64,000 nt of DNA from Buttiauxella gaviniae ATCC 51604 (GCF_001654835.1 NZ_LXEP01000015.1:124001-188000), one strand, 5' to 3'. Numbered from the stretch's first letter, positions 29,838-41,260 are shown. The notes: generated by a model from the letters alone, not told the origin. A program made the numbers and translations.

Positions 29838-31244
29838 ATGAGCAAAACTCTGGACAACAAACCCACAGCTTCGACAGCGGAGTCAAAGGTTTATAGCAAG
29901 ATAACGCGACGCCTAATCCCGTTTTTGATCTTATGTTATTTCTTCGCCTATCTGGACCGCGTTAACGTCGGGTTCGCTAAACTACACATGCAAGATGCAC
30001 TGAACTTCAGTGACACCGTGTATGGGTTGGGTGCGGGCATCTTCTTTATCGGTTATTTCCTGTTTGAGATGCCGAGCAACTTGCTGATGCAGCGTTTCGG
30101 GCCGCGTTTCTGGATTGCCCGCATTATGGCAACCTGGGCGGTGCTTTCGGCTGGCATGATGTTTGTCACCACCCCGACACAGTTTTACATAGTGCGTTTT
30201 TTACTCGGTGTGGCAGAGGCCGGCTTCTTCCCTGGAATCGTGTTCTATCTCACGCTGTGGTTCCCGTCGTGGCGCTCTGCTCGCACGCTCGGTCTGTTTA
30301 TTCTGGTTACGCCGCTTTCGACCATTATCGGCAGCCCGCTTTCGGGCTTGATCCTAAAGATGTTTGAAGGAGTTGGCCACCTGCACAACTGGCAGTGGCT
30401 ATTCCTGGTTGAAGCAATTCCCTCTTTCCTGCTCGCTTTTGTGGTGCTGCGTTATCTCGATAACGATGTGAAGTCAGCGAAGTGGCTGAGCGATGCCGAA
30501 AAACAGGTCGTCATTAACGATCTGGCAAAAGATGCCGCCAATCGTGCACGTGCCAACCAAGGCAAAGTGGATAGCAGCGTGAAAGGAATGTTGAAAAACG
30601 GCTACGTCTGGCTGCTGGCGGTGGTGTTCTTTAGCTTCAACATCGGTTACTACGGCATCAACTTCTGGCTACCGTCGATCATCAAATCCTCAGGCGTCAG
30701 CGACGATTTCCATATCGGCCTGCTCGCGGCACTGCCATATGTCTTCGGTGCCTGTTTTATGGTGTGGAACAGTCGCCATTCTGACCTGAAACAAGAACGT
30801 CGTTGGCACATCGCTATTCCCGCCATGATTGGCTGCGTGGGCCTGGCATTGAGTGCGTATTGCAGCGGATCCACCTTCTGGATGATGGCGTGGATTTGCG
30901 TGGCGATGTCCGGCACCCTGGCATTGATTCCAACCTACATCAGCCTGCCTGGCGCCCTGCTTTCCGGCACGGCCGCAGCCGCAGGTATCGCCTTCGTCAA
31001 CTCCATCGGCAACCTGGCAGGTTTCTTTGGCCCGACAGTATTGGGCTGGCTGAAAGACACCACCGGGCGCACCGACACGGGCTTATATATCCTCGCGGCC
31101 TTCTTGCTGCTGTGTGCGCCACTCATTCTCGCCCTGCCAGCACGGCTGGCGAATCCGAAGAAAGTTATCGCTGTACCCGAACAGAGCGGTGAGCAGCTTG
31201 ATGCTGCCCAACATATTAACGCGACTATTAATCGCAACGTTTAG
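29838..31244 (+). CDS. MFS anion:cation symporter, sugar-acid uptake
   Basis: 468 residues with about 12 membrane segments. The N-terminal RRLIPFLILCYFFAYLDRVNVGFA and the MPSNLLMQRFGPR motif place it in the ACS family (DgoT, GudP, phthalate and rhamnonate permeases). It is longer than E. coli DgoT (about 430) and looks closer to the RhmT/phthalate type, so the exact substrate is uncertain. Operon position after the aldolase and before a sugar-acid dehydratase argues for an aldonate. TGGAGACAGAACA precedes the start codon. Confidence 0.85.
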   Translation: MSKTLDNKPTASTAESKVYSKITRRLIPFLILCYFFAYLDRVNVGFAKLHMQDALNFSDTVYGLGAGIFFIGYFLFEMPSNLLMQRFGPRFWIARIMATWAVLSAGMMFVTTPTQFYIVRFLLGVAEAGFFPGIVFYLTLWFPSWRSARTLGLFILVTPLSTIIGSPLSGLILKMFEGVGHLHNWQWLFLVEAIPSFLLAFVVLRYLDNDVKSAKWLSDAEKQVVINDLAKDAANRARANQGKVDSSVKGMLKNGYVWLLAVVFFSFNIGYYGINFWLPSIIKSSGVSDDFHIGLLAALPYVFGACFMVWNSRHSDLKQERRWHIAIPAMIGCVGLALSAYCSGSTFWMMAWICVAMSGTLALIPTYISLPGALLSGTAAAAGIAFVNSIGNLAGFFGPTVLGWLKDTTGRTDTGLYILAAFLLLCAPLILALPARLANPKKVIAVPEQSGEQLDAAQHINATINRNV

Positions 31245-31258
31245 AAGAGATAGAAACT

Positions 31259-32971
31259 ATGAGTGGATGTGGCGGTGGCGGATGTGCCAGTTGTGGCACG
31301 CATTTCAACCCGATCCTCGAAGGTGACGATGGCGCACTGAAACGTGCGCTGTACAAATCCATGGGTCATACCGATGAACAACTGCGTAAGCCTGTAATCG
31401 CAGTAGTGAACAGCTACACCAATGCGACGGCGGGACATGCAAACCTGAATGAACTGACCGCCAAAGTGCTCGAAGGCATTGATGAAGCCGGTGGTGTCGG
31501 AATGGTGTTTGGCACTATCGCCCCTTGCGACGGGATAGCTGAAGGGCATCTGGGGATGCGTTACATCCTCGCTGCCCGTGAAGTGATCACCGCGTCGATT
31601 GAAGTGATGATGCGCGCCCACCGTTTTGACGGCATGGTGCTACTCGGCTCGTGCGACAAAATCGTTCCGGCGATGCTAATGGCCGCTGCACGCCTGGATA
31701 TCCCAGCGATTATGGTTAACGGCGGCCCAATGTACCCGGCTGAATATAAAGGTAAACACTGGGACGGCAATATCGTCACCGAAGCCATTGGCTGGAAAAT
31801 GCGCGGTGAAATCAGCGAAGAAGAGTTCGCCCACATTGAAAATATAGCCGAACCCGGCCCTGGCTCCTGCACCATGTATGGCACCGCGAACACCATGTGC
31901 TGTATCGGAGAAGTGCTGGGAATGAGTTTACCGGGTAGCAGTACGCTGCCTGCTATCTCAAAAGAGCGCCGCGAATGTGCTGTGGAAACCGGTCGTCAGG
32001 CCGTCAAACTGGTATTGGATGGCGTTAATGCACGCCAGATCATTACCGCTGAATCCATCCGCAATGCGATGATTTATTTGCTGGCTACGGGTGGTTCGAC
32101 CAACGCAATTCTGCATTTACAGGCAATCTATTATGAAGCAGAGCTGGGCCATTTGCCGCTGTCTGCTTTTGATGAGTTAAGCCATCAGGTGCCATTGGTT
32201 GCCTCGCTTTATCCGGCCTCTGAACACGACATGATCGACTTCTGGGAAGCCGGTGGTGTGCAAGCGGTCGAATATGAAATCAGCAAATTGATGGATCTGA
32301 ATGCGCTGACCGTGGCTGGAAAAACCAAAGCTGAGTTGCTGACCGAAGCAACCCGGAGTTGCCGCCCGGAAGTCATCCATACCTTAGCCATTCCCGTGCG
32401 TAATGAGGCCGGTGTTGCTGTGCTGCACGGCAATCTGTCGCCACTAGGATGCGTGGTGAAACCTGCTGCCGTACCGGAAAACCTGATGGTGTTCCGTGGC
32501 CCTGCGGTGGTGTTTAACAGTGAGCAGGAATCTGTGGAAGCCATCATGTCCGGCCAAATCCAGCCGGGTAGCGTGCTGGTGCTGCGTTATGAAGGGCCAA
32601 AAGGCGGGCCGGGAATGCCAGAGATGTACAAGCCCATGAAATCGCTTGAAGGTATGGGGCTTTCTGATACTTGTGCGTTGATTACTGACGGGCGTTTCTC
32701 AGGCTCCAACCGTGGTCTGTTCGTCGGCCATATTTCACCGGAAGCGGTGGATGGCGGCGAATTGGGTCTGGTAGAAGATGGCGATGAAATCTCTATAAAT
32801 ATCCCAACCCGCACGCTGACATTGCACGTTTCAGAAACCGAACTGGCAACCCGTCGCGAGCACTGGAAACCGGTAGATAAAGAAGTGCCACGCGGCTTCC
32901 TGCGTTTGTATCGCCGTTGGGCACTGCCAGCCGCACAGGGTGCCGTGCTGGCTGACCGGGAGGAAGACTGA
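31259..32971 (+). CDS. IlvD/Edd-family sugar-acid dehydratase
   Basis: 570 residues. Three Cys positions of the family's Fe-S cluster are conserved: Cys90 (IAPCDG), Cys132 (LGSCDK) and Cys204 (GSCTMYG). The catalytic region TDGRFSGSNRG is also present. IlvD/Edd enzymes dehydrate dihydroxy acids or sugar acids (xylonate, arabonate, galactonate, 6-phosphogluconate) to 2-keto-3-deoxy acids. Here it probably replaces the enolase-superfamily DgoD. The N-terminus is unusually Cys- and Gly-rich (MSGCGGGGCASCG). Its stop overlaps the next gene (TGATG). Confidence 0.87.
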   Translation: MSGCGGGGCASCGTHFNPILEGDDGALKRALYKSMGHTDEQLRKPVIAVVNSYTNATAGHANLNELTAKVLEGIDEAGGVGMVFGTIAPCDGIAEGHLGMRYILAAREVITASIEVMMRAHRFDGMVLLGSCDKIVPAMLMAAARLDIPAIMVNGGPMYPAEYKGKHWDGNIVTEAIGWKMRGEISEEEFAHIENIAEPGPGSCTMYGTANTMCCIGEVLGMSLPGSSTLPAISKERRECAVETGRQAVKLVLDGVNARQIITAESIRNAMIYLLATGGSTNAILHLQAIYYEAELGHLPLSAFDELSHQVPLVASLYPASEHDMIDFWEAGGVQAVEYEISKLMDLNALTVAGKTKAELLTEATRSCRPEVIHTLAIPVRNEAGVAVLHGNLSPLGCVVKPAAVPENLMVFRGPAVVFNSEQESVEAIMSGQIQPGSVLVLRYEGPKGGPGMPEMYKPMKSLEGMGLSDTCALITDGRFSGSNRGLFVGHISPEAVDGGELGLVEDGDEISINIPTRTLTLHVSETELATRREHWKPVDKEVPRGFLRLYRRWALPAAQGAVLADREED

Positions 32972-33876
32972 TGACTCAGCGCTATAGCGCGACGAATATC
33001 GTCGGGGTAAATCCGATTGTTGCGATGCCTTTTACCTCTAGCGGCGAAATTGATGAAGTGAGTTTTGTGCGCCTGTTGGAGCATCTCGCGACGACTGGCG
33101 TGCAAGGCACCACGCTTTTTGGTATCGCCAGCGAGTTTCCCAAACTGGAAGACAGCGAGCGTAACCGGCTTGCACAAATGTTTGTCAGCACACTGGCAGG
33201 TAGCCCGCTTTATCGGGCGATGTCGGTGACCGATCACAGCACGGAAGTGGCCGTGAAACGCGCCCGATACTGCGCCTCTCTGGGTGTGGATGCGCTGATG
33301 CTGCTGCCACCGTTTTTCCTCAGCCCTAATCCACAAGCGATTCAGGCACATATTTTTGCCGTGCTGGAAGCGGTGGATATTCCGGTGATGGTGCAGTACG
33401 CGCCGGGTGAAACCGGGTTGCCGATTACGCCTGAACAACTAGCAGCAGTCGCAGACCGCTACCCGCATGCGGTATTCAAAATCGAGTGTAATCCACCAGT
33501 GGATTATACAAGGGAGTTTCTCGTTAAAGCCCCACAGGCCAGCGTACTCAATGGATATGCCGGTTTGTACATGTTGCAAATGCTGACAGCAGGCGGAAAA
33601 GGCGTGATGCCGGGTTGTTCTTTTGCTGAAGTGTATGTGCGGATTTATCAGCACTGGCAGCGGGGCGAAACAGCACAGGCAGAGGCACTGCATCAGGCGC
33701 TGTTACCCTATATCCAACGCTGGATGACGCATTGCGAATACATCATTCAGGTTGAGAAAACGATTTTGATGAAGCGTGGGATTATCGCAACGGACTATTG
33801 CCGCAAGCCTGGCTGGCAACTGTCCAGTGAAGACTATCAGATAATTGATCGCTTCCTGACTGACTTCCAACTGTGA
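32971..33876 (+). CDS. DapA-family (DHDPS/NAL-like) aldolase
   Basis: 301 residues, a TIM-barrel class I lyase. Lys170 in FKIE is the Schiff-base residue, and Tyr143 in VQYAPGETG is the conserved catalytic tyrosine. The second strand reads TTLFGIASEF where DapA has GTTGE, so it is a non-DapA subgroup, such as 2-keto-3-deoxy-sugar-acid aldolases (YagE/YjhH type). It would split a keto-deoxy acid into pyruvate and an aldehyde without phosphorylation, alongside the kinase-DgoA branch. It ends the operon. Confidence 0.85.
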   Translation: MTQRYSATNIVGVNPIVAMPFTSSGEIDEVSFVRLLEHLATTGVQGTTLFGIASEFPKLEDSERNRLAQMFVSTLAGSPLYRAMSVTDHSTEVAVKRARYCASLGVDALMLLPPFFLSPNPQAIQAHIFAVLEAVDIPVMVQYAPGETGLPITPEQLAAVADRYPHAVFKIECNPPVDYTREFLVKAPQASVLNGYAGLYMLQMLTAGGKGVMPGCSFAEVYVRIYQHWQRGETAQAEALHQALLPYIQRWMTHCEYIIQVEKTILMKRGIIATDYCRKPGWQLSSEDYQIIDRFLTDFQL

Positions 33877-33894
33877 GGAGTGACGCTTGATCAA

Positions 33895-33920
33895 AAAAGG
33901 GGAGCATGAGCTCCCCTTTT
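33895..33920. terminator. Bidirectional terminator between the sugar-acid operon and ispH
   Basis: AAAAGGGGAGC pairs with GCTCCCCTTTT around an ATGA loop, with A and T runs on both sides for the two convergent units. Confidence 0.88.
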
Positions 33921-33947
33921 GAATTTGGTGTTTGCGATGGATAACGA

Positions 33948-34898
33948 TTACTCGACTTCTTTCACATCCATACGCAGTTCACGCGGCACTTCAAAAATGA
34001 TGTTTTCTTCGCGCCCGACAAGCTCACGGGTTTCGCTGCCGCCTAACTCACGCAGGCGAGCCAGAACGTTTTGCACCAGAATATCTGGCGCAGAAGCCCC
34101 TGCCGTAACGCCAACACAAACCGCATCTTTAACCCAGGATTCCTGGATATCGGTCGCATCGTCAATCAGATATGCGGCCTTGCCCATACGTTGTGCAAGC
34201 TCTGCCAGACGGTTGGAGTTGGACGAGTTTTTCGAGCCAACCACCAACACCACATCCGCTTCATCAGCCAGCGCACGCACAGCTTCCTGACGGTTGGTAG
34301 TGGCGTAGCAAATATCGTCTTTACGCGGGCCAATGATTTTCGGGAAGCGTTTACGCAGCGCGTCAATCACATCAGAAGTGTCATCCACAGATAGCGTGGT
34401 CTGGGTCATAAACGAAAGTTTGGCTTCGTTTTTCACATCCAGCTTGCTGACATCTTCAGGTGATTCAACCAGATACATACCACCTTTTGGGTTGCTGTAC
34501 TGGCCCATGGTGCCTTCCACTTCCGGGTGACCAGCATGGCCAATCAGAATGGATTCTTCACCACGGCGGCTGGCGCGAGCCACTTCCATATGCACTTTGG
34601 TCACCAGCGGGCAGGTCGCATCGAATACCGTTAAATCACGGCCTTTGGCTTCGTTACGCACCGCCTGGGAAACACCATGTGCGGAGAAAATCAGGATTGC
34701 GCCATCAGGCACTTCACTGATTTGCTCGATGAAAATCGCCCCACGTTCGCGCAGGCTGTCAACCACGTAGCGGTTATGCACCACTTCGTGACGGACATAA
34801 ATTGGCGCGCCGTAAATGGCCAGCGCGTTTTCAACAATGCTGATAGCGCGGTCTACCCCGGCACAAAAGCCGCGAGGGTTAGCCAACAGGATCTGCAT
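33948..34898 (-). CDS. ispH: 4-hydroxy-3-methylbut-2-enyl diphosphate reductase IspH
   Basis: 316 residues, the family length. IspH makes isopentenyl and dimethylallyl diphosphate from HMBPP in the final MEP-pathway step. The [4Fe-4S] cysteines are in [22 protein letters not shown] and [13 protein letters not shown]-like ([11 protein letters not shown]) segments. HEVVHN and the Glu of the catalytic loop follow the expected order. It ends the fkpB-lspA-ileS-ribF transcription unit and overlaps the end of fkpB by 20 bases. Confidence 0.96.
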   Translation of the reverse strand: MQILLANPRGFCAGVDRAISIVENALAIYGAPIYVRHEVVHNRYVVDSLRERGAIFIEQISEVPDGAILIFSAHGVSQAVRNEAKGRDLTVFDATCPLVTKVHMEVARASRRGEESILIGHAGHPEVEGTMGQYSNPKGGMYLVESPEDVSKLDVKNEAKLSFMTQTTLSVDDTSDVIDALRKRFPKIIGPRKDDICYATTNRQEAVRALADEADVVLVVGSKNSSNSNRLAELAQRMGKAAYLIDDATDIQESWVKDAVCVGVTAGASAPDILVQNVLARLRELGGSETRELVGREENIIFEVPRELRMDVKEVE

Positions 34899-35349
34899 TC
34901 AACGCCTCCAGTACCGGGTCAATTTCCAGTACTTCGATATCAAAATGAATGGTTTGCCCGGCGAGTGGGTGGTTAAAGTCAACGGTGATGGAATCACCAT
35001 TAACCTCACGCACAACACCTGGCATCTCGCTGCCATCCATTGCAGTAAACAGCATAATCGCCCCTGGCACCGGCTCACCCGCATCAATAAATTCACGACG
35101 TGAGAAATACTGAATCATGTCCGGGCTTGGAATACCAAACGCCGACTCAGGTGCCAGTGAGAAGGCTTTTTTGTCCCCTGCTTTCAGGCCGACAAGCTGG
35201 TCTTCCATGCCCGGTGACAGTGTTTCGTCACCCAGCGTGAAGAGTGCCGGTTTGCCGTTATTACGGGTCGACTCGGCTGTGGAACCATCTTCGAGTTTCA
35301 GCGTGAAATGCACAAAAACTCTGCTATTGGCCTGGATAGACTCAGCCAT
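34879..35349 (-). CDS. fkpB: FKBP-type peptidyl-prolyl isomerase FkpB (SlpA)
   Basis: 156 residues, slightly longer than the E. coli protein (149) because the C-terminus runs on beyond EIDPVLEA. The FKBP core with [33 protein letters not shown] and the [21 protein letters not shown] insert-in-flap region is typical of the SlyD-like group. The extension overlaps the ispH start by 20 bases. It begins 3 bases after the lspA stop. Confidence 0.94.
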   Translation of the reverse strand: MAESIQANSRVFVHFTLKLEDGSTAESTRNNGKPALFTLGDETLSPGMEDQLVGLKAGDKKAFSLAPESAFGIPSPDMIQYFSRREFIDAGEPVPGAIMLFTAMDGSEMPGVVREVNGDSITVDFNHPLAGQTIHFDIEVLEIDPVLEALNADPVG

Positions 35350-35352
35350 GGG

Positions 35353-35859
35353 TTACCCTTTTTGCTTTGCGGGCTTGTCGGAGGAGACAAAGAACCCCTC
35401 CAGGACAATCAGCGCCGCACCGATACAGATTGCCGTATCAGCTAAGTTAAACGTGGCGAAGTGCCAGTCGCCGACATAGAAATCAATCATGTCGACCACA
35501 AAACCGTGCCATAACCGGTCAAACAAGTTACCGAGTGCACCGCCAATGATTAAAGCATAGGCGATATTATGCAGCTTCTGGCTTGCTTTGGCGCGATACA
35601 TCAACACCGCCAGAATCACACAGATACCGATGGCGATACCCGCGAAGAACCAGCGCTGCCAGCCGCCTTTATCCGCAAGGAAACTAAACGCGGCACCGTA
35701 ATTGCGGGCATAGTGCAGATTCAGCGACGGGAACAGCGATACGGTGTCCCCCAGCATGAAATGCTGGAGGATCAGGTATTTGCTGCCCAGATCGATAATC
35801 AGTACCACGACCACCAGCCACAGCCAGCTCAGTCCGGTCGAACAAATCGATTTACTCAT
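35353..35859 (-). CDS. lspA: Prolipoprotein signal peptidase LspA
   Basis: 168 residues with four membrane segments. The catalytic Asp pair lies in [11 protein letters not shown] and [21 protein letters not shown]. LspA removes signal peptides from diacylglyceryl-modified prolipoproteins at the inner membrane. Its ATG overlaps the ileS stop by one base (TGATG), the usual tight junction with ileS. Confidence 0.96.
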   Translation of the reverse strand: MSKSICSTGLSWLWLVVVVLIIDLGSKYLILQHFMLGDTVSLFPSLNLHYARNYGAAFSFLADKGGWQRWFFAGIAIGICVILAVLMYRAKASQKLHNIAYALIIGGALGNLFDRLWHGFVVDMIDFYVGDWHFATFNLADTAICIGAALIVLEGFFVSSDKPAKQKG

Positions 35860-38675
35860 CAGGCAAATTTACGCTTTTCGCCGTCACCGGCTACGTTGGT
35901 GACACAGCGGCCGCAGATTTCTGCGTGTTCCGCAACCAGACCGACGTCGGTAGTGTAATGCCAGCAACGCGGGCATTTTTCACCGTCGGCTTTACGCAGG
36001 GCAACTTTCAATCCTTTCAGGATTTCGCTTTGCTGTGCGTCATCAGTTGCCTGCGAATAATCGGCAACTTCAGCACCTGAGGTCAACAGGACAAATCGCA
36101 ATTCCTCGCCCAGGCTGTTGAGCTTCGCCGCCAGTTCGCTGTCGGCATACAGGGTAACTGCTGCTTCCAGAGAGCCGCCCACACGCTTATCAGCACGCGC
36201 TTGTTCGATAACTTTGTTCACTTCGCCACGCACAGTTAAAAGCGTGTCCCAGTATTCATTGTTCATCGTTTCGCTGTCAGCCAGGCCGAACAGACCTTCG
36301 TACCACTCGCCGGTGAAGACGTATTTCTCACGATTGCCTGGCAGGAACGCCCAGATTTCGTCAGAGGTGAAGGACATGATTGGTGCCATCCAGCGAACCA
36401 GCGCTTCTGCAATGTGGAACAGTGCAGTCTGGCAGCTACGACGCGCTATGCTGTCAGGCTTCGCGGTGTACTGGCGGTCTTTGATAATGTCGAGATAGAA
36501 CGAGCCCATTTCGATGGAGCAGAAACGCATCAGGCGTTGCACCACTTCGTGGAAATCGTAGTTTTCGTAAGCCGCGAGGATATCGGTTTGTGCATCCTGC
36601 GCACAGCTGACAGCCCAGCGATCCAGAACAACCATCTCTTCCGGTTTCACCATATCGGTTTCTGGATTGAAGCCGTTAAGGTTCGCCAACAGGAAACGAG
36701 CGGTGTTACGGATACGACGATAAGAATCAGCAGCGCGTTTCAGGATCTCATCGGACACCGCAATTTCACCGGTGTAATCCGTTGATGCCACCCACAGACG
36801 CAGAATATCCGCGCCCAGTTTGTTCATCACGTCCTGCGGAGAAACGGTGTTACCGATGGATTTGGACATTTTGCGGCCCTGACCATCAACGGTGAAGCCG
36901 TGAGTCAGTACCTGGCGGTAAGGCGCTTTGCCTTTCATCGCCGTCGAAATCATCAGTGAAGACATGAACCAGCCGCGGTGCTGATCCGAACCTTCCAGAT
37001 ACATATCTGCTGCATGGCCGTTGAATTCAGGGCGTACATCAACAACAGATGAATGCGTTGAACCGGAGTCGAACCACACGTCCAGGGTGTCTGGCACTTT
37101 GGTGTAGTTGTCAGCGTCGTCACCCAGAATGTCGCGCGGGTCGAGATCCCACCACGCCTGGATGCCATCTTGCTCAACACGCTTAGCAACTTCTTCCATC
37201 AATTCCAGAGTACGCGGATGCAGCTCTTCAGTGTCTTTGTGTACAAACATCGACATTGGCACGCCCCAGGTACGCTGGCGGGAAATACACCAGTCAGGGC
37301 GGTTAGCAACCATAGATTCAATACGCGCCTGGCCCCAGTCCGGGATCCACTGCACGCCTTTGATCTCTTTGAGTGACTGCGCGCGCAGGCCTTTTTGATC
37401 CATGCTGATGAACCATTGAGGTGTTGCACGGAAGATGATTGGTGTTTTGTGACGCCAGCAGTGCGGATAGCTGTGCAGCAGTTTCTCAACGTGCAGCAGA
37501 ACGCCTTTATCACGCAGGATGTTAACGATCAGGTCGTTCGCTTTGAACACCTGTACGCCATCCAGACCTTCATAAGTACCTGGCAGGTAGCAACCGTCCG
37601 GGCCAACCGGGTTAGCGATTTCCAGATTGTATTTCTGGCTGATCACGTAGTCGTCAGGGCCGTGGCCGCCAGCGGTATGCACTGCACCAGTACCTGCTTC
37701 CAGCGTAACGTGCTCGCCAAGAATCGCCGGCACATCGAAATCTAAGAACGGGTGCTTGTAGCGAGTCAGTTCCAGATCGGCGCCTTTAGCGGTGCCCAGA
37801 ACAGTCCATTCGGTGATAGCCGCGCTCTTCATTACGCTTTCGAGCAAATCTTTAGCAACGATTAACGCCTGGCCATCAACCTGCACCAGTGCATATTCGA
37901 ATTCTGCATTCAGAGAAACCGCACGGTTAGCTGGCAGAGTCCACGGAGTGGTGGTCCAGATAACCATAGAAACCGGGCCATCAACTTGAGTTGCGCCAAA
38001 TTTCGCTTTTACCGCGTCAGCATCAACAGCCTGGAAGCTAACGAAGATAGATGGAGAGGTTTTGTCGTAGTACTCAACTTCCGCTTCAGCCAGAGCTGAA
38101 CGGCAGTCAACGCACCAGTGCACAGGTTTAGCCCCTTTATGCAGATGGCCGTTACCGACGATTTTACCCAGCGCACGGATAATGTTCGCTTCGGTTTTGA
38201 AATCCATAGTCAGGTACGGACGTGACCAGTCGCCCAACACACCCAGACGGATGAAGTCGGCACGCTGCCCGTCTACCTGCTCTGCCGCGTATTTACGGCA
38301 TGCAGCGCGGAATTCAGCCGCAGAAACTTTCTCACCTGGCTTGCCGATCAGCTGTTCTACTTTCAGTTCGATTGGCAGACCGTGGCAGTCCCAACCTGGA
38401 ACATACGGAGAGTCAAAACCGGAAAGACCTTTGGACTTCACGATAATGTCTTTCAGAATCTTGTTAACTGAGTGACCAATGTGAATGCTGCCGTTCGCGT
38501 ATGGAGGGCCATCATGCAGAATGAAGGATTTTTTGCCTTTCTTTGCATTACGGATGATGCCGTACAGGTCATCATCATTCCAGCGAGCCAGCATGCCCGG
38601 TTCGCGTTTGGCGAGGTCGCCACGCATCGGGAACCCTGTTTCCGGTAAATTCAGGGTAGATTTAAAGTCACTCAT
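35859..38675 (-). CDS. ileS: Isoleucyl-tRNA synthetase IleS
   Basis: 938 residues from the ATG at 38675 ([19 protein letters not shown]); a 15-residue upstream extension is rejected. The class I HIGH motif lies in [11 protein letters not shown], and KMSKS is in [11 protein letters not shown]. The large CP1 editing domain (residues about 200-400) holds the [14 protein letters not shown] segment. Zn-binding Cys pairs near the C-terminus (CPRCWHY, CGRC) complete the bacterial-type enzyme. It charges tRNA-Ile and edits valine. Confidence 0.97.
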   Translation of the reverse strand: MSDFKSTLNLPETGFPMRGDLAKREPGMLARWNDDDLYGIIRNAKKGKKSFILHDGPPYANGSIHIGHSVNKILKDIIVKSKGLSGFDSPYVPGWDCHGLPIELKVEQLIGKPGEKVSAAEFRAACRKYAAEQVDGQRADFIRLGVLGDWSRPYLTMDFKTEANIIRALGKIVGNGHLHKGAKPVHWCVDCRSALAEAEVEYYDKTSPSIFVSFQAVDADAVKAKFGATQVDGPVSMVIWTTTPWTLPANRAVSLNAEFEYALVQVDGQALIVAKDLLESVMKSAAITEWTVLGTAKGADLELTRYKHPFLDFDVPAILGEHVTLEAGTGAVHTAGGHGPDDYVISQKYNLEIANPVGPDGCYLPGTYEGLDGVQVFKANDLIVNILRDKGVLLHVEKLLHSYPHCWRHKTPIIFRATPQWFISMDQKGLRAQSLKEIKGVQWIPDWGQARIESMVANRPDWCISRQRTWGVPMSMFVHKDTEELHPRTLELMEEVAKRVEQDGIQAWWDLDPRDILGDDADNYTKVPDTLDVWFDSGSTHSSVVDVRPEFNGHAADMYLEGSDQHRGWFMSSLMISTAMKGKAPYRQVLTHGFTVDGQGRKMSKSIGNTVSPQDVMNKLGADILRLWVASTDYTGEIAVSDEILKRAADSYRRIRNTARFLLANLNGFNPETDMVKPEEMVVLDRWAVSCAQDAQTDILAAYENYDFHEVVQRLMRFCSIEMGSFYLDIIKDRQYTAKPDSIARRSCQTALFHIAEALVRWMAPIMSFTSDEIWAFLPGNREKYVFTGEWYEGLFGLADSETMNNEYWDTLLTVRGEVNKVIEQARADKRVGGSLEAAVTLYADSELAAKLNSLGEELRFVLLTSGAEVADYSQATDDAQQSEILKGLKVALRKADGEKCPRCWHYTTDVGLVAEHAEICGRCVTNVAGDGEKRKFA

Positions 38676-38703
38676 TAGATTCTCGGTTCCGTAGTTAGCT
38701 TGC

Positions 38704-39636
38704 TCAGGTATTGGGCCCAAAAAATTCGCGGGCGGTTACCACATCTTTGGCGATTTGCGCTTTCAGTTCATCAAGCGAAGCAAACCGTTGTTCATTTCGT
38801 ATTTTTTTACGTAGCACCACATCAATATGGTGCCCATATAAGTCCATTGCAACGTCCAGCAAATGGACTTCCAGCTGTTGGCGCAGGCCCGCCACCGTTG
38901 GCCGTGTACCAATATTGGCAACACCCGGCAGCAGTTTATCGCCAAGGCCTGCGACTTCTACTGCAAACACCCCTTTCACCGGGGAAACCTGACGACGCAG
39001 CGGTAAATTCGCCGTGGGGAAACCAATGGTTCTTCCCAGTTCATCACCATGGACGACACGCCCGGAGATAATAAACGGATGACCCAATAGACTTTCGGCA
39101 AGCGTTAAGTCGTCATCAGCCAGTGCCTGGCGAACAGCCGTGCTACTGATTCGCACGCCACCTTCGCAGAAAGTTTGCGTACTGGTAACGTCAAAACCAT
39201 ATTCGAGGCCAGCCTTCTGTAATAACAAGAAATCCCCCTGGCGACCAGCACCAAAGCGGAAATCATCACCGACCGCGAGGAATTTTACCCCGAGGCGGTC
39301 TACCAACAGATCGCTGACAAAACTTTGTGCTGTGAGTGCCGCAAAGCGGCGATCAAACCGCACGCATAGTACATAGTCCACACCACACTCAGCCAGATAA
39401 CGCAGCTTCTCGCGCAGGCGTGTGAGACGCGCTGGGGCTTTATCACCCGCGAACAGCTCAAGCGGTTGCGGTTCAAAGATCATGACCATCACCGGAAGAT
39501 TTCGCGCACGCCCTTGTGCACACAACCCTTTTAAAAGGGACTTGTGGCCTCGATGCACGCCATCAAAATTACCAATGGTGAGGACACACCCGTGGTGGTT
39601 CTGGCGTAAATTATGTATGCCGCGTATCAGCTTCAT
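38704..39636 (-). CDS. ribF: Riboflavin kinase / FMN adenylyltransferase RibF
   Basis: 310 residues, bifunctional. The N-terminal adenylyltransferase domain has [14 protein letters not shown] and the later [10 protein letters not shown] motif. The C-terminal kinase domain begins around [26 protein letters not shown], with the [10 protein letters not shown] motif. It makes FMN and FAD from riboflavin. It begins the ribF-ileS-lspA-fkpB-ispH unit, 28 bases before ileS. Confidence 0.96.
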   Translation of the reverse strand: MKLIRGIHNLRQNHHGCVLTIGNFDGVHRGHKSLLKGLCAQGRARNLPVMVMIFEPQPLELFAGDKAPARLTRLREKLRYLAECGVDYVLCVRFDRRFAALTAQSFVSDLLVDRLGVKFLAVGDDFRFGAGRQGDFLLLQKAGLEYGFDVTSTQTFCEGGVRISSTAVRQALADDDLTLAESLLGHPFIISGRVVHGDELGRTIGFPTANLPLRRQVSPVKGVFAVEVAGLGDKLLPGVANIGTRPTVAGLRQQLEVHLLDVAMDLYGHHIDVVLRKKIRNEQRFASLDELKAQIAKDVVTAREFFGPNT

Positions 39637-40226
<590 letters not shown>

Positions 40227-40250
40227 TCGCCAACTTGTTGTTAGCTTGAA

Positions 40251-40276
40251 AAAAAACCGGCTTATGCCGGTTTTTT
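40251..40276. terminator. Bidirectional terminator between rpsT and nhaR
   Basis: AAACCGGC pairs with GCCGGTTT around TTAT, flanked by A and T runs, so it can terminate both convergent genes. Confidence 0.9.
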
Positions 40277-40300
40277 TATATCTGAAATTTGAGTCCTGAT

Positions 40301-41194
40301 TTAAATCTCTTTAAACAAAGCCGAGTAATCCCGATTGCACACACGCTGCACCGCCGGGTGTTGAATCATTCGTTCAGCAAATATGGCGTGATACTCTTCC
40401 ATAACATTCTCGATTCGCCCAATCTCAACAATATTCTCGTCGTTATAGATATCCTGCCCGTATAGGGTCGGCGCGACAAAAATCGCATTGTGTGCCGCAC
40501 CAAAGGCTTTCATCAGCGCCGCATCATCAAACTCACCGAGAATTTCAACCTTCAATCCTTGAGTGTTAATCCAGTTCAAAATCTTACGCCCTAACATCGA
40601 CCGGCGGCCTGGAATCAATAAGCGTCGGGTTTCTAGACAGGCAGGGAAAGGCAAATCTGGCACCGGATTTTGGCTCCAGAAACTAATGCCACATTCGCCA
40701 ATTTTCACCGAGAACAACCCTTCCTGCTGAGTTGAATCAATCGGGCAGTCAGAGATGATCATATCCAGTTTGTGTTGGCTCAATTGCTCAAGCAGCATTT
40801 CGTGAGTCGATTCAAAGCAGCGTAGGTGGATTTGCTCGTCTTCAACGACAGCCGCATCAAGCACGCCGCTCACCAGGCGTTTTGATAGCGCATCCGCAAT
40901 ACCGACATCAAACAACAGGCTGGACTCTTTGCGGTAGTTCACGATATCCAGCATTTCCTGGCTTAAGGTAAACATACGGTCTGCATAGCGGAAAACAAGC
41001 TGGCCTAATTCAGAAGGCACCAGACCACGCCCCTGGCGGCGGAACAGTTTACCTTGCAGGCGCTCTTCCAACGCTTTGATCTGGCCGGTTATGGTTTGTG
41101 GCGTTAAATACAGCGCTTCAGCAGCACCTACCACTGACCCTTCCTTGCAGACATGCCAGAAGTAATAGAGATGGTTGTAATTTATGTGTGACAT
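40301..41194 (-). CDS. nhaR: LysR-family Na+-responsive activator NhaR
   Basis: 297 residues from the ATG at 41194, behind AGGGAG; the longer frame is rejected. The N-terminal helix-turn-helix ([26 protein letters not shown]) and the effector domain ([24 protein letters not shown]) match E. coli NhaR. It activates nhaA with Na+ and also osmC and pgaABCD in E. coli. It lies 66 bases downstream of nhaA, with an 11-bp hairpin between them. Confidence 0.95.
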   Translation of the reverse strand: MSHINYNHLYYFWHVCKEGSVVGAAEALYLTPQTITGQIKALEERLQGKLFRRQGRGLVPSELGQLVFRYADRMFTLSQEMLDIVNYRKESSLLFDVGIADALSKRLVSGVLDAAVVEDEQIHLRCFESTHEMLLEQLSQHKLDMIISDCPIDSTQQEGLFSVKIGECGISFWSQNPVPDLPFPACLETRRLLIPGRRSMLGRKILNWINTQGLKVEILGEFDDAALMKAFGAAHNAIFVAPTLYGQDIYNDENIVEIGRIENVMEEYHAIFAERMIQHPAVQRVCNRDYSALFKEI

Positions 41195-41227
41195 ATGTTT
41201 TTCACTCCCTGATAAACAATCCATTAG

Positions 41228-41252
41228 CTAACGGCTCCCGAGGAGCCGTTAG
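41228..41252 (-). terminator. Intercistronic hairpin between nhaA and nhaR
   Basis: CTAACGGCTCC and GGAGCCGTTAG pair perfectly over 11 bp around a CGA loop. No T-run follows, so it may attenuate or stabilise the transcript rather than fully stop it. Confidence 0.6.
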
Positions 41253-41260
41253 TATATAAA

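Noticed and set aside
32587-33438. 283-codon open frame on the minus strand spanning the dehydratase and aldolase
   Set aside because: Antisense to two well-supported genes; Arg- and His-rich product without recognisable motifs.
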